From Lachnospiraceae bacterium 10-1 (GTDB taxonomy: Bacteria; Bacillota; Clostridia; Lachnospirales; Lachnospiraceae): DNA of 64,000 nt. Below the pieces are notes generated by a model that did no database searches, was not told the origin of the DNA, and was given only the letters and a program-made list of their open reading frames with translations. The DNA lies in the NCBI GenBank assembly GCA_000403495.2, contig KE159817.1, forward strand, positions 120,288 to 184,287, written 5' to 3'. This document shows positions 34,129 through 44,515 of the stretch, in pieces (within the stretch, counting starts at the first letter, position 1; the number at the start of each line of letters is the position of its first letter). The translations under genes and the position numbers were made by a program.

Positions 34129-36115
34129 TCATACCATTCATGTGGCATTTGTAGGCAATCCTAATTGTGGAAAAACGACTCTTTTTAATGCAATAACCGG
34201 TTCTAAGCTTAAAGTAGCCAACTGGCCTGGGGTTACCGTTGAAAAGATGGAAGGAGAAGCAGAGTATGAAGATGTACATATGACGCTTGTTGACACTCCC
34301 GGTATTTATTCCCTTACCTGCTATACCATTGAAGAAAAGGTTACCAGAAGCTGTGTAATGGATGATGACATTGAGGTGATTGTAAATGTAGTGGATGCTT
34401 CTTCTCTTGAGAGAAATTTATATCTTACACTGCAGATTCTGGAGCTTGGAAAACCTGTAGTTCTGGCCCTTAATATGATGGATATTGTAGAAGAGAGGGG
34501 AATGGAGATTGATTTGCACAGGCTTCCGGAGCTTTTAGGGGATATACCGGTGGTTCCGGTTTCTGCTGCAAGACGAAAAGGGCTGGACATTTTGCTTCAT
34601 GCCATAAGCCACCATTACGAAGCAGGAACAAAAGGTGATGTATTTCACTACGGGCAGGAGATAGAAGATAAAATAGAGAAGCTTTCTGTGGTTATGCAGG
34701 CGCATTATCCCACTCATTCTTCCGTCAGGTGGCATGCAATCAAGCTGCTGGAAAATGATGAGGATGTAGCAGATGAACATCCGGTTCCTGTTATGAACAT
34801 TGCCACGCGGAGCTATGAAAAGGAAATTATTCAGGCAAAATATTCTTATATTGAAACCATTGTAAAAGAGGTACTTTTTTACCGCAAAAAGCGAAAGGAT
34901 GTTACGGAAAAAGTTGACAGGATTTTGACACATCCCATAGGAGGCGTTCCGATATTTTTATGTATTATGGGATTAGTGTTTTTTCTTACATTTGCCATAG
35001 GGGACTGGATGAAAGGATATTTTGAAAGTTTTCTTGATTACTTTTCCTCCCATATGAGCAACTTTCTTGGAACGGTTCATTCGGCGGACTGGTTGAGTTC
35101 ATTGATTGTAGACGGAATTATTGCAGGAGTGGGAGGAATTCTTACCTTTATTCCCAATATAGCTATTTTGTTTTTGGCTCTTGCTATTTTAGAGGACAGC
35201 GGATATATGTCAAGAGTTGCCTATGTAATGGATGGAATCATGGGCAGGGTAGGACTATCCGGCAAGGCATTTCTGCCAATGATTTTAGGCTTTGGCTGTA
35301 CCGTGCCTGCAATTATGGCTTCACGTGCACTTGAAACAGAAAAGGACCGTAGGAGGACGATGATCATTACGCCTTTTATGTCATGTTCGGCGCGGCTTCC
35401 TGTTTATGTGCTTTTTTCAGGAATGTTTTTTGGAAAATATGCTCATATGGCAGCTTTTTCCATGTATTTAATTGGTATGCTTTGTGCAATTTTGATTGCC
35501 CGCTTTCTGCATGTATATGAGAAAGGAAAAGTAAATGACAGTTTGTTAATTGAACTGCCGGAATATAAAAGGCCTAATGGGAGAACGATTCGCATATATG
35601 TTTGGAACAAACTTAAAGATTATCTTTCCAAGGCAGGAACAACTATTTTTATTGCATCAATTCTCATATGGCTGGTGCTTAATTTTGGCATTACGGGAAT
35701 GGTGGCAGATCCCGCTGACAGCTTTGGTGCAGCCTTTGGACGATGGCTTGAGCCGGTAATGCGTCCGGCAGGGCTTGGCATGTGGCAGATTATTGTATCT
35801 TTGATTGCAGGTATTTCCGCAAAAGAAGTAGTGGTTTCCAGTTTTTCTGTTCTTTTTGGAGTGGGCAGCGCAGAAGCGGCAAATATGACAATAGTAATTG
35901 AAAATTTAAAGAACATTGATCCTTCTTTTGGTCCCTTAAATGCGTACTGCATGATGCTGTTTGTTCTTTTATATGTACCATGTGCTGCGGCAATGGCAGC
36001 CATACGAAAGGAAAGCGGCTCTACAGCTTTTACATTAAAGCTTGCTTTGTTTCAGATTATTTTTGCATGGGCAGTATCTGCTGTTGTATTTCAGGCAGGC
36101 AGTTTTTTCTTATAA
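34118..36115 (+). CDS. feoB: Ferrous iron transport protein B
   Basis: This 665-residue Fe(II) transporter in the plasma membrane. The N-terminal G domain has FVGNPNCGKTTLFNA (P-loop), VDTPGIYSL and NMMD. The GDI-like linker leads to membrane gates (GFGCTVPAI, CSARLPVY, ISAKEVVVS). Start ATG 34118 follows GTGGAGGAA. It is co-transcribed with feoA, probably under iron control, though no Fur box was identified by eye. Length is typical. Confidence 0.96.
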   Translation: MKNNHTIHVAFVGNPNCGKTTLFNAITGSKLKVANWPGVTVEKMEGEAEYEDVHMTLVDTPGIYSLTCYTIEEKVTRSCVMDDDIEVIVNVVDASSLERNLYLTLQILELGKPVVLALNMMDIVEERGMEIDLHRLPELLGDIPVVPVSAARRKGLDILLHAISHHYEAGTKGDVFHYGQEIEDKIEKLSVVMQAHYPTHSSVRWHAIKLLENDEDVADEHPVPVMNIATRSYEKEIIQAKYSYIETIVKEVLFYRKKRKDVTEKVDRILTHPIGGVPIFLCIMGLVFFLTFAIGDWMKGYFESFLDYFSSHMSNFLGTVHSADWLSSLIVDGIIAGVGGILTFIPNIAILFLALAILEDSGYMSRVAYVMDGIMGRVGLSGKAFLPMILGFGCTVPAIMASRALETEKDRRRTMIITPFMSCSARLPVYVLFSGMFFGKYAHMAAFSMYLIGMLCAILIARFLHVYEKGKVNDSLLIELPEYKRPNGRTIRIYVWNKLKDYLSKAGTTIFIASILIWLVLNFGITGMVADPADSFGAAFGRWLEPVMRPAGLGMWQIIVSLIAGISAKEVVVSSFSVLFGVGSAEAANMTIVIENLKNIDPSFGPLNAYCMMLFVLLYVPCAAAMAAIRKESGSTAFTLKLALFQIIFAWAVSAVVFQAGSFFL

Positions 36116-36246
36116 ATAAGGAACGATTTCACGATATCCCCTAAATGTTCTGCTAGAGGCAAGTGTTGACTTCCTTGGGGGTTTATGTAAAAATATACAA
36201 GTAAACCTGTAATTTATTGTGTAAATAAACAGAGAGAGGCAAATGT

Positions 36247-37731
36247 ATGAGAGGAATTGATACACAGGTTCGAAAGGACAGAAGACGTATTTTTAAAGAA
36301 GTAGCTAATCTTGCATATCATTCTGAAAACTTGAAAGATGATGTGGAGGCATTGCCATATAAAATTGTGGATTATGATGAGTCTGAATATGACAGTATCT
36401 ATCGGGAACGTGCAATTACAAGAGAAAGAATTCGTCTGGCTATGGGGCTTTCCCTCCGGCCGGAAAATGCACCTGTTCATGTAACCCAGGGACTTGAGGA
36501 AAGCAACATTGATGAAAAGTATTATGAACCGCCCCTGATGCAGGTAATTCCTTCTGCCTGCAATGCATGTCCTGAGAATAAATATGAGGTGACAGATAAA
36601 TGTATGGGATGTGTTGCGCATCCTTGTCGTGAAGTTTGTCCAAGAGGGGCTATTTCCATGAAAAATGGAAAATCTGTGATTGATCAGGAAAAATGCATTA
36701 AATGTGGAAAATGTAAATCTGTTTGTCCCTATGATGCAATTTCCCATCAGATCCGGCCTTGTCTTGCCCACTGCGGGGTAAATGCCATTAAAAGCGATAA
36801 AAAGGGACGGGCTTACATTGATACGGAATTGTGTGTGTCCTGCGGCCAGTGCATGGTAAGCTGTCCTTTTGGAGCAATTGCAGATAAATCACAGATTTTT
36901 CAGTTGATTCGTGCCCTTCAGTCAGGAAGAAAAATTATTGCGCAGGTTGCTCCTGCTTTTGTAGGCCAGTTTGGAAAAGAGGCTACACCGGATAAAATCA
37001 AAGAGGCTTTAAAGGAACTGGGCTTTTATGACGTATATGAAACAGCCATTGGCGCGGATCAGGGGGCTATGGCGGAAGCAGAACATTATGTAAAGGAAGT
37101 AGCTACGGGTGAGGTTCCTTTTCTTTTGACCTCCTGTTGCCCATCATGGTCTATGCTGGCGAAAAAATTCTTTCCAGAAACCATTGATAAAATTTCTAAT
37201 GCATTGACACCTATGGTGGCGACTGCACGAAAGATTAAACAAGATCATCCTGACGCAGGCGTGGTATTTATCGGGCCATGTGCATCTAAAAAGCTGGAAG
37301 CTTCCAGGCGTACTGTCCGTTCGGATGTGGATTTTGTTATTACTTTTGAGGAACTGGCAGGAATGTTTGAAGCTAAAGGATTATTGCCGGAGAGTGTAGA
37401 AGCAATTGATAAAATGAATGATGCCACAGGTGCCGGAAGAGGATATGGTGTAGCCGGTGGTGTAGCCAGTGCTATAGAAGAGTGCATTCAGGAATACTAT
37501 CCTGATGTGGAAGTAAATATTGAACATGCAGAAAGTCTGACAGAGTGCAGAAAAATATTGATGCTTGCCAAAGCAGGCAAGAAAAATGGCTGTCTGATAG
37601 AGGGAATGGCATGTCCCGGAGGGTGTATTGCCGGCGCGGGAACCAACATAGCAATTCCCCAGGCAATGAAGGAAGTAGCAGGGTTTAAAGCACAGGCTGA
37701 TAAAAAAATTCCGGATATGAATGAAAAATAA
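36247..37731 (+). CDS. Monomeric [FeFe] hydrogenase, group B type
   Basis: This 494-residue cytoplasmic enzyme interconverts protons and H2 with ferredoxin. The N-terminal part holds several Cys clusters for [4Fe-4S] centres (CNACPENK, CVAHPCREVCP, CIKCGKCKSVCP, CVSCGQCMVSCP). H-cluster motifs are TSCCPSW, IGPCASKKLEA and EGMACPGGCIAGAG. The last motif, with AGAG rather than GGGGQP, points to group B. It stands alone, 25 bp before gltX, with 131 bp of upstream control region. Confidence 0.93.
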   Translation: MRGIDTQVRKDRRRIFKEVANLAYHSENLKDDVEALPYKIVDYDESEYDSIYRERAITRERIRLAMGLSLRPENAPVHVTQGLEESNIDEKYYEPPLMQVIPSACNACPENKYEVTDKCMGCVAHPCREVCPRGAISMKNGKSVIDQEKCIKCGKCKSVCPYDAISHQIRPCLAHCGVNAIKSDKKGRAYIDTELCVSCGQCMVSCPFGAIADKSQIFQLIRALQSGRKIIAQVAPAFVGQFGKEATPDKIKEALKELGFYDVYETAIGADQGAMAEAEHYVKEVATGEVPFLLTSCCPSWSMLAKKFFPETIDKISNALTPMVATARKIKQDHPDAGVVFIGPCASKKLEASRRTVRSDVDFVITFEELAGMFEAKGLLPESVEAIDKMNDATGAGRGYGVAGGVASAIEECIQEYYPDVEVNIEHAESLTECRKILMLAKAGKKNGCLIEGMACPGGCIAGAGTNIAIPQAMKEVAGFKAQADKKIPDMNEK

Positions 37732-37755
37732 CAGTCAGAAAGGAAATATTTTATA

Positions 37756-39219
37756 ATGACAAAAATTAGAACAAGATTTGCACCAAGTCCTACAGGAAGA
37801 ATGCATGTAGGCAATTTAAGAACAGCGCTTTATGCCTATTTAATTGCCAAACATGAGGGTGGTGATTTTATCCTTCGTATTGAAGATACGGATCAGGAGC
37901 GATATGTGGAAGGTGCAGTTGATATTATTTACCGCACCCTTGAAAAAACAGGACTTTTACATGATGAAGGTCCTGATAAAGATGGAGGTGCAGGCCCTTA
38001 TGTACAGTCAGAGCGGCAAAAGAGCGGTATTTATTTGGAATATGCAAAAAAATTGATTGATAAGGGAGAAGCTTACTATTGTTTTTGCGATAAGGAGCGT
38101 CTTGCCAGTCTGAAAACACAGATTGTAGAGGGAAAAGAAATTACAGTGTATGACAAACACTGCCTTTCTCTTTCAAAAGAAGAAGTGGAAGAAAAATTAA
38201 AAGCAGGTATTCCTTATGTAATCAGACAAAATAACCCCACGGAGGGAACTACTACATTCCATGATGAAATTTACGGGGACATCAGTATTGATAATTCAGA
38301 ATTAGATGATATGATTCTAATTAAATCGGACGGATATCCCACATACAATTTTGCCAATGTCGTGGATGATCATCTTATGGGGATTACCCATGTTGTAAGA
38401 GGAAATGAATATCTTTCTTCCTCTCCTAAATATAACAGACTTTATGATGCATTTGGATGGGAAGTGCCGGTGTATATTCATTGTCCCCTTATTACAGATG
38501 AAGAACATCATAAATTAAGCAAAAGATGCGGGCATTCTTCTTATGAAGATTTAATTGAACAGGGATTTTTAACAGAAGCAGTGGTTAATTTTGTATCGCT
38601 TTTAGGCTGGAGTCCTTCAGAGAGCAACAAAGAAATTTTTTCACTTGCAGAGCTGGTGGATGCATTTGACTATCACCATATGTCCAAATCACCAGCGGTA
38701 TTTGATTATACAAAACTAAAGTGGATGAATGGGGAATACATTAAAGCAATGAATGATCAGGATTTTTATGAAAGGGCGGAACAATACTTAAAGCAGGCTG
38801 TTACAAAAGATCTGGATCTTCATAAAATTGCCGCAATGGTAAAAACAAGAATTGAGACTTTTCCGGATATTCCTGAATTAGTTGACTTCTTTCAGAAACT
38901 GCCTGAATATGATGCTTCTATGTATGAACACAAAAAAATGAAAACAACAAAGGTTTCTTCTTTAGAAGTGTTAAAAGAGCTTTATTCTGTTTTAGAAGAA
39001 CAAACTGATTATTCAAATGATGCTTTATACCAGCTTTTAATCTCCTTTGTGGAGAAAAAAGGCTGTAAAAATGGATATGTGCTTTGGCCGGTAAGAACCG
39101 CTGTTTCAGGAAAGCAGATGACTCCGGCAGGTGCAACAGAAATTATGGAAATTATCGGAAAAGAAGAAACTCTAGACAGAATAAGAAAGGGGATTGCACT
39201 GCTTGAAAGAGCCCAGTAA
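37756..39219 (+). CDS. gltX: Glutamyl-tRNA synthetase
   Basis: This 487-residue class I aminoacyl-tRNA synthetase charges tRNA-Glu. The HIGH-type motif is in [17 protein letters not shown] and KMSKS-type in [20 protein letters not shown] supports the ATG. Interesting context: the ICE upstream carries a HipA-like kinase, and HipA's known target is GltX. The 3' end overlaps the helicase gene. Confidence 0.96.
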   Translation: MTKIRTRFAPSPTGRMHVGNLRTALYAYLIAKHEGGDFILRIEDTDQERYVEGAVDIIYRTLEKTGLLHDEGPDKDGGAGPYVQSERQKSGIYLEYAKKLIDKGEAYYCFCDKERLASLKTQIVEGKEITVYDKHCLSLSKEEVEEKLKAGIPYVIRQNNPTEGTTTFHDEIYGDISIDNSELDDMILIKSDGYPTYNFANVVDDHLMGITHVVRGNEYLSSSPKYNRLYDAFGWEVPVYIHCPLITDEEHHKLSKRCGHSSYEDLIEQGFLTEAVVNFVSLLGWSPSESNKEIFSLAELVDAFDYHHMSKSPAVFDYTKLKWMNGEYIKAMNDQDFYERAEQYLKQAVTKDLDLHKIAAMVKTRIETFPDIPELVDFFQKLPEYDASMYEHKKMKTTKVSSLEVLKELYSVLEEQTDYSNDALYQLLISFVEKKGCKNGYVLWPVRTAVSGKQMTPAGATEIMEIIGKEETLDRIRKGIALLERAQ

Positions 39220-41008
39220 GATACAACGACAGGCAATTACCCATAATCAGGGGCCGGCATTAGTTTGTGCCGGTCCTGGTAGTGGAAAAACCTTCACCGT
39301 GATTCAACGCATTTTACATCTAATTAATCATTGTCATGTCCGGTCGGACAAAATTCTCGTTATCACTTACACAAAAGCTGCTGCTAAGGAAATGAAAGAG
39401 CGGTTTGAAGCGGAAAGCACACATACAGGTGTACATTTCGGTACTTTTCACAGCATCTGCTATAACATTTTAAAACAATCAGGAAAATCAGGAGGCAATT
39501 CTCTGATCAGTGAAGTAAATAAAAGAAATCTTCTTCATATTATTTTAAATAACTTAGGAATGTCATCTAAATCAAGCCATGAATTTCTTGACGTATTGTT
39601 AAAACGGATCAGCAAAATGAAAAATGTACCGGCTCAATGTATGGAAGAGTGTACGGAATTTTCTTATGAAGAAGTAAAAAAGATAAAAGAAGAATATGAC
39701 AATTACCTAAAAGAGCAAAATCTCCTTGATTTTGATGATATGATTACAAATTGTTTGAAGCTTTTGACCGAAAATGAAATTATCTGCAAAAAATATCAAC
39801 AAATGTTTCAATATATTCTTGTAGATGAATTTCAGGATATTAACAGGCCTCAATATGAAGTGATTAAGCTTTTGACTGCTCCTGAAAACAATATTTTTGC
39901 AGTAGGGGATGACGATCAGACGATTTATGGATTTCGAGGGGCATATCCTGATATTATGCAGCAGTTTTTGATGGATTTTCCAGAAGGAATACAAATTATG
40001 CTGACTGAAAATTACAGAAGTAAAAGAGAAATTGTCAGACTGGCTGAAAAAATGATATCCCAAAATCAAATGCGGTTTATAAAGGAGTTTCATCCTATAA
40101 ATAATGGTGGAAAAATTATTCTTTCCTGTTTTGAAACGAGAAAGGAAGAAGAAGCTCAGATGATAAAAGAATTATCCATGTCAATGTTAGAGGATTTATG
40201 TAATACTGCTGTTTTAGTAAGAACAAACAGGGAGGGAATTCAATACAGGGAGCTTTTTAAGGCAGAAGGCATTTCGGTGAAAGGAAATTGTATTGCAAAA
40301 GATGATATTTTTCATAGCTTTATTATGGAAGATATAGCAGCTTTTATGTCTTATTTGTTCTGTGGGAAAAAAAGATGTGACTTTATTCGCTTTATGAATA
40401 AACCGAACCGCTTTTTTGCGCGTGCTGCGTTACCCTGTGAAGAAGTGCGGCAGGAACATATGGAACAATATTATATAAGAAATCAGGAAATGTGTCAGTT
40501 AGTCAGACAATTTTTTGAACAGCTTATCATTGGGGAAAAATTAGGAGCGGTTCTGGCAGTTACTTTTTTTAGAAAAACGCTTGGCTATGACAACTATCTG
40601 CAGGAAATATCAAAAGATTACAGGAAATTTCAAGAATTATGCAGACAGGCAGATCAAATACAAAAGATCTTTGCAACATATAAAACAGGTATGCCGGTTG
40701 GAAACTTTCTAAAATTGATGGAAGAAAAATTTGCTGCAGGTACACCTAATAAAACACAGGAAAAGGGACTGAACATCCTTACCATGCATAGTGCCAAAGG
40801 TCTTGAGTTTGACAGGGTATACCTGCCGGACGTAAATGAGGGAATTATTCCCGGAAAAGAGATAAAAACAGAAAAAGAGCATGAGGAAGAAAGACGGCTC
40901 CTGTATGTTGCCATAACAAGAGCCAAAAATGAACTATATCTTTATTACACAAAAGAACGAAACAGAAAATTATCCAGATATTTAGAGGGGATTACGCCTC
41001 ATCCATAA
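39203..41008 (+). CDS. UvrD/PcrA-type superfamily 1 DNA helicase, short form
   Basis: This 601-residue ATP-dependent helicase has motifs I ([12 protein letters not shown]), II ([11 protein letters not shown]), III ([14 protein letters not shown]), V ([16 protein letters not shown]) and VI ([19 protein letters not shown]). It is shorter than PcrA (about 730-750), lacking the C-terminal extension. The start is a TTG at 39203 after AGAAAGGGG, overlapping gltX. Its 3' end overlaps the convergent DUF1292 gene by 17 bp. Confidence 0.9.
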   Translation: MKEPSKIQRQAITHNQGPALVCAGPGSGKTFTVIQRILHLINHCHVRSDKILVITYTKAAAKEMKERFEAESTHTGVHFGTFHSICYNILKQSGKSGGNSLISEVNKRNLLHIILNNLGMSSKSSHEFLDVLLKRISKMKNVPAQCMEECTEFSYEEVKKIKEEYDNYLKEQNLLDFDDMITNCLKLLTENEIICKKYQQMFQYILVDEFQDINRPQYEVIKLLTAPENNIFAVGDDDQTIYGFRGAYPDIMQQFLMDFPEGIQIMLTENYRSKREIVRLAEKMISQNQMRFIKEFHPINNGGKIILSCFETRKEEEAQMIKELSMSMLEDLCNTAVLVRTNREGIQYRELFKAEGISVKGNCIAKDDIFHSFIMEDIAAFMSYLFCGKKRCDFIRFMNKPNRFFARAALPCEEVRQEHMEQYYIRNQEMCQLVRQFFEQLIIGEKLGAVLAVTFFRKTLGYDNYLQEISKDYRKFQELCRQADQIQKIFATYKTGMPVGNFLKLMEEKFAAGTPNKTQEKGLNILTMHSAKGLEFDRVYLPDVNEGIIPGKEIKTEKEHEEERRLLYVAITRAKNELYLYYTKERNRKLSRYLEGITPHP

Positions 41009-41348
41009 GTTCGTCAAATTCTACATTATCCAGATACTCGTCAAATGCATCAGCGACAATCTCATATTCTTCGTCATCTTCGATATATTCCAGAACAGGT
41101 TCTTCGTTTGGATCATTTTCATTTTCGTAGTAACGGTAAAACCATACCATGCCATCCTGATTTTCTCCATCTTCTTCAAGGGGGAGCAGTACGATATAAT
41201 CCTGATCACGTACGTTGAGTATGGTGACAATGGCGCAGTTTACGCTTGTCCCATCATCTAAATCCAGAGTGACGGTCATTTCCTCCATAGTTTCTTCTGA
41301 CGGGGTATTTTCCTGTTTGTTTAATTGATCTGCTTCTTTTTTGCTCAT
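40992..41348 (-). CDS. DUF1292 family protein
   Basis: This 118-residue, very acidic protein shows the DUF1292 pattern (VTLDLDDGTSVNCAIV, then DYIVLLPL and VWFYRYYENENDP). Function unknown; common and conserved in Firmicutes. Transcribed opposite to its neighbours. AAAGGAGAG precedes the start on the minus strand. Confidence 0.85.
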   Translation of the reverse strand: MSKKEADQLNKQENTPSEETMEEMTVTLDLDDGTSVNCAIVTILNVRDQDYIVLLPLEEDGENQDGMVWFYRYYENENDPNEEPVLEYIEDDEEYEIVADAFDEYLDNVEFDELMDEA

Positions 41349-41439
41349 GAACTCTCCTTTGTCAGTTTGCGGCCTGCTTTATTTGTTAATTTTATTTTAC
41401 TAGTCATTTGATTTCTGTGCAACAATAGCTTCAATATTT

Positions 41440-41470
41440 TTTACACAGCAGGATATTTTTATGCTATGAT
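41440..41470 (+). promoter_or_regulatory. Promoter-like boxes before the GH13-like gene
   Basis: TTTACA (41440-41445) and an extended -10, TGCTATGAT (41462-41470), have a 19-bp spacer, a little long. They lie about 45 bp before the start codon. Confidence 0.4.
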
Positions 41471-41514
41471 ATTAATAGCGCATTTTCTTTTAAATTGAGC
41501 TGACAGGAGGGCGC

Positions 41515-43440
41515 ATGGGATCAAATTGGGATATAACTTATTTTAAACCGGATAAACCTGGTGTGATTTTTACAAAAACAGAGGTTTCATTTGCATTTGA
41601 AGCATCAACTGCAATAGAGTGTGGCGTGATCTTATATGATGGCAAGAGCAAAGAGCAGAGATATCCCTTTTCCAATGAGGGCAGGACAGGTGCTCTTTAC
41701 GGAATCACATTAAAGGGAAATCCTGTTGCAGATTATACTTATAATTATTATGACGGCGACCGGATTATTACTGATATTTATGCAAAAGGAATAAAGGGCC
41801 TGGAAAAATGGGGAGACAGTGCAAATGGCATACGTAAAACCTACGGAACGTTTCCTGACAGCAGATTTGACTGGCAGAAAGATGTACCATTAAAAATACC
41901 TTTAGAAGACAGTATTCTTTACGGTCTTAATGTGCGTGCGTTTACTATGCACAAAAGTTCCGGCGTGAAAAATCGTGGAACCTTTGAAGGAATTATTGAA
42001 AAAATTCCTTACTTGACAGAACTGGGAATAACTGCCATTGAGCTGATGCCCTGCTATGAATATGAAGAATGTATGTTCCCGGAGAAGGTAATACCAGCCT
42101 CTATACCTTTGCAGGCCCAGCCATTTATAAATGTCATGTCAAAAGAACAGGTGGAACAGGAAGCACCAAAGATCAACTGTTGGGGATTCCAAAAAGGATT
42201 TTATTATGCACCTAAGGCATCTTATAGTGCATCTTCTCATCCTGAGCATTCTTTTAAATCTATGGTTCGTGAGTTACATAAAAACGGAATAGAAGTCATT
42301 ATGCAGTTTTATTTTCCACAGGAAATCAAGCAGCTTTATATGCTGGAAGTGATTAAATTCTGGGTAAAAGAATATCATATTGATGGTGTCCGCATCAATG
42401 GATTTCATATTCCATACAGGCTTCTTGCGGAAGAATCCGCTTTGAAAGACACAAAAATCTGGTGCAGTTATCTGCCTCGGGAAGAATTTGAAATATTGGA
42501 TGATACAATTAACAAAAATTTTATGGAGGATAATGGTAATTACCGTCAGGATATGAGGCGCTACCTAAAAGGGGACGAGGGACTGATGAATCAGGTGCTG
42601 TATTATCAGCGCAGGAATCCCAGGAAATATGGTGTGGTTAATTATCTGGCAGACTATGATGGATTTACACTTTACGATTGTGTTTCTTATGAAAAAAAAC
42701 ACAATGAGGCAAATGGTGAAAATAACCATGATGGGAATGATGTGAATTTTACCTGGAATTGTGGTGCAGAAGGCGTCAGTCGAAAAAAATCTGTATTAGA
42801 GCTCAGACAAAAACAAATAAAAAATGCTCTGACATTTGTATTTTTGGCACAGGGAATTCCTTTTATTTTTAGTGGAGATGAATTTGCAAATTCCAGAAAT
42901 GGCAATAATAACTGCTATTGTCAGGATAACGAAAGTGGATGGATACACTGGAAGAAAACCCGGTTTTCAGAAGATATAACTGCTTATGTACAATTTTTGA
43001 TCCGACTGCGGAAGAAGAATCAGATTCTGCACATGAAAGAAGAATTGCTGGGAATAGATTTAGAAGGTTGTGGATACCCTGATATTTCTTATCATGGTAT
43101 CAAGGCATGGATTCCGGATTTAAGCTATATAAGTCGTATGATAGGGACTTTGCTCTGTGGGCAATATGCTCCTGAAAAGCAGGAAAATTTTTTTTATTTT
43201 GCATATAATATGCATTGGGAAATGCATGAGCTGGCATTGCCTAAGCTTCCAAAAGACAAGGCATGGATCAAAATTGCAGACACCTCTCTTCCTTTTAAAG
43301 AACAACAAAGCAGTGTCTGCATAGAGGACGAAAATTCTGTGATTTCCGTTAAAGAGAGAAGTATTGCAATTTATCAGACCAGAAAAATTCCAGTTTTAAA
43401 AAAGGATGGAAAAAGCAAAAAGGTAAGGAAAAATGGCTGA
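41515..43440 (+). CDS. GH13 isoamylase/GlgX-like protein lacking catalytic residues
   Basis: This 641-residue protein is collinear with glycogen-debranching GH13 enzymes: an N-terminal CBM48-like domain, RAFTMHKSSGVKNRGTFEG, KHNEANGENNHDGND and GDEFANSRNGNNNCYCQDN. But the nucleophile Asp of R-x-D is Asn (RIN, N295), the acid/base Glu region reads KIWCSYLP (C317), and the His of HDG is Tyr (YDG, D382 kept). It is therefore probably a non-hydrolytic glycan-binding or regulatory protein. ACAGGAGGGC precedes ATG 41515. It overlaps the next gene by 8 bp. Confidence 0.85.
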   Translation: MGSNWDITYFKPDKPGVIFTKTEVSFAFEASTAIECGVILYDGKSKEQRYPFSNEGRTGALYGITLKGNPVADYTYNYYDGDRIITDIYAKGIKGLEKWGDSANGIRKTYGTFPDSRFDWQKDVPLKIPLEDSILYGLNVRAFTMHKSSGVKNRGTFEGIIEKIPYLTELGITAIELMPCYEYEECMFPEKVIPASIPLQAQPFINVMSKEQVEQEAPKINCWGFQKGFYYAPKASYSASSHPEHSFKSMVRELHKNGIEVIMQFYFPQEIKQLYMLEVIKFWVKEYHIDGVRINGFHIPYRLLAEESALKDTKIWCSYLPREEFEILDDTINKNFMEDNGNYRQDMRRYLKGDEGLMNQVLYYQRRNPRKYGVVNYLADYDGFTLYDCVSYEKKHNEANGENNHDGNDVNFTWNCGAEGVSRKKSVLELRQKQIKNALTFVFLAQGIPFIFSGDEFANSRNGNNNCYCQDNESGWIHWKKTRFSEDITAYVQFLIRLRKKNQILHMKEELLGIDLEGCGYPDISYHGIKAWIPDLSYISRMIGTLLCGQYAPEKQENFFYFAYNMHWEMHELALPKLPKDKAWIKIADTSLPFKEQQSSVCIEDENSVISVKERSIAIYQTRKIPVLKKDGKSKKVRKNG

Positions 43441-43981
43441 TTTTATGAATGCTTGGAAACATTTTAAAACAATTACACATCATAAATATCTTGTGATGAA
43501 AGGATGCTTTAAAGTTGGCTTATACAAGCAGGGGATTCTTCATGATATGTCTAAATACAGCCCCAGTGAATTTTGGGTGGGTATAAAATATTATCAGGGG
43601 AATCGAAGTCCAAACAATGCAGAAAGAGAAGCCATTGGGTATTCTTCTGCATGGCTTCATCATAAAGGGAGAAACAAGCATCATTATGAATACTGGATTG
43701 ATTACAGCATAAAGGAAATCTCAGGAGGAATGGCACCAGCACCCATGCCCAACAAATATATTGTTGAAATGTTAATGGATCGTATTGCAGCGTGTAAGGT
43801 TTATAATGGAAAAAAATATACGAATGCATCTCCTTGGGAATATTATTCGGTAGGAAAGGAAAAAGCGCCTATTCACCCAGAGACAAAAGCTGCTTTGGAA
43901 AAACTTCTTTATATGCTGGCCAAGAACGGAGAAGAGGCAACCTTTGCTTATATCAAAAAAGAACTGCTTCGCAAAGCCTGA
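43433..43981 (+). CDS. DUF5662 family protein
   Basis: This 182-residue protein starts MADFMNAWKHFKTITHHKYL and has His-rich conserved segments (HDMSKYSPSEF, WLHHKGRNKHHYEYW). The arrangement of His/Asp suggests a metal site (HD-like), though this is inference. It overlaps the GH13-like gene's stop. Function unknown. Confidence 0.8.
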   Translation: MADFMNAWKHFKTITHHKYLVMKGCFKVGLYKQGILHDMSKYSPSEFWVGIKYYQGNRSPNNAEREAIGYSSAWLHHKGRNKHHYEYWIDYSIKEISGGMAPAPMPNKYIVEMLMDRIAACKVYNGKKYTNASPWEYYSVGKEKAPIHPETKAALEKLLYMLAKNGEEATFAYIKKELLRKA

Positions 43982-44046
43982 TGGGAAAGGTACCTTTTTA
44001 TTGCTTCTGCATATGATAAAGCATATGAAAAAGGAGTGATAAAAGC

Positions 44047-44361
44047 ATGAATTGTCTGATTTGGGTATTATTATTGTGTTGCGGAAATAACGGAGGCTGT
44101 TCTGACAGCAGCTGTAACAGAGACTGCAGAAAAGATGACCGCGATTGTGACTGCGGATGTGGGCGTGGGCGTGAAAGAAATGACTGCGGATGTGGTAATA
44201 ACGTAAATAGCGGATGTGGAAACGATAGTTCAGATAATGATGGCTGCAACTGCAGGCCAGAATTCCGTCCCGAACCCAGGTTTGAACAAAGGCCCTTTAT
44301 GTTCAATCAAAATGCAGGGTGTGGATGTGAAGAACATCAGAATAATTGTTGTGATCGTTAA
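44047..44361 (+). CDS. Cysteine-rich small protein (18 Cys in 104 residues)
   Basis: A hydrophobic start (CLIWVLLLCC) is followed by repeated Cys, Gly and Asp (CDCGCGRGRERNDCGCG) and a Pro/Arg/Phe stretch before a final CGC...CC. It resembles chorion-like high-cysteine proteins of gut Clostridia (recalled, not searched). AAAGGAG precedes the ATG, and a terminator follows. It may bind metal or be a spore- or surface-associated cross-linked protein. Confidence 0.65.
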   Translation: MNCLIWVLLLCCGNNGGCSDSSCNRDCRKDDRDCDCGCGRGRERNDCGCGNNVNSGCGNDSSDNDGCNCRPEFRPEPRFEQRPFMFNQNAGCGCEEHQNNCCDR

Positions 44362-44383
44362 CAGAAAGAAAAAGATATTTTGG

Positions 44384-44415
44384 AAATGTGCGGGATTTTC
44401 CCGCACATTTTTTTA
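44384..44415 (+). terminator. Strong terminator after the Cys-rich gene
   Basis: AAATGTGCGGGA (44384-44395) and TCCCGCACATTT (44399-44410) form a perfect 12-bp stem with a 3-base loop, followed by T-run. Confidence 0.92.
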
Positions 44416-44515
44416 TAAAGGTGATTAATTTTACAAATTACTATTTATTTGGAACCTTTTATACAGATAAATGCTCTTATATGTAAAAGCAGAAGAAAAG
44501 GAGGTAAATAAGCAG

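Noticed and set aside
36116-36246. Rex or Fur box upstream of the hydrogenase
   Set aside because: ATTGTGTAAATAAAC is only vaguely Rex-like and has no convincing second half.
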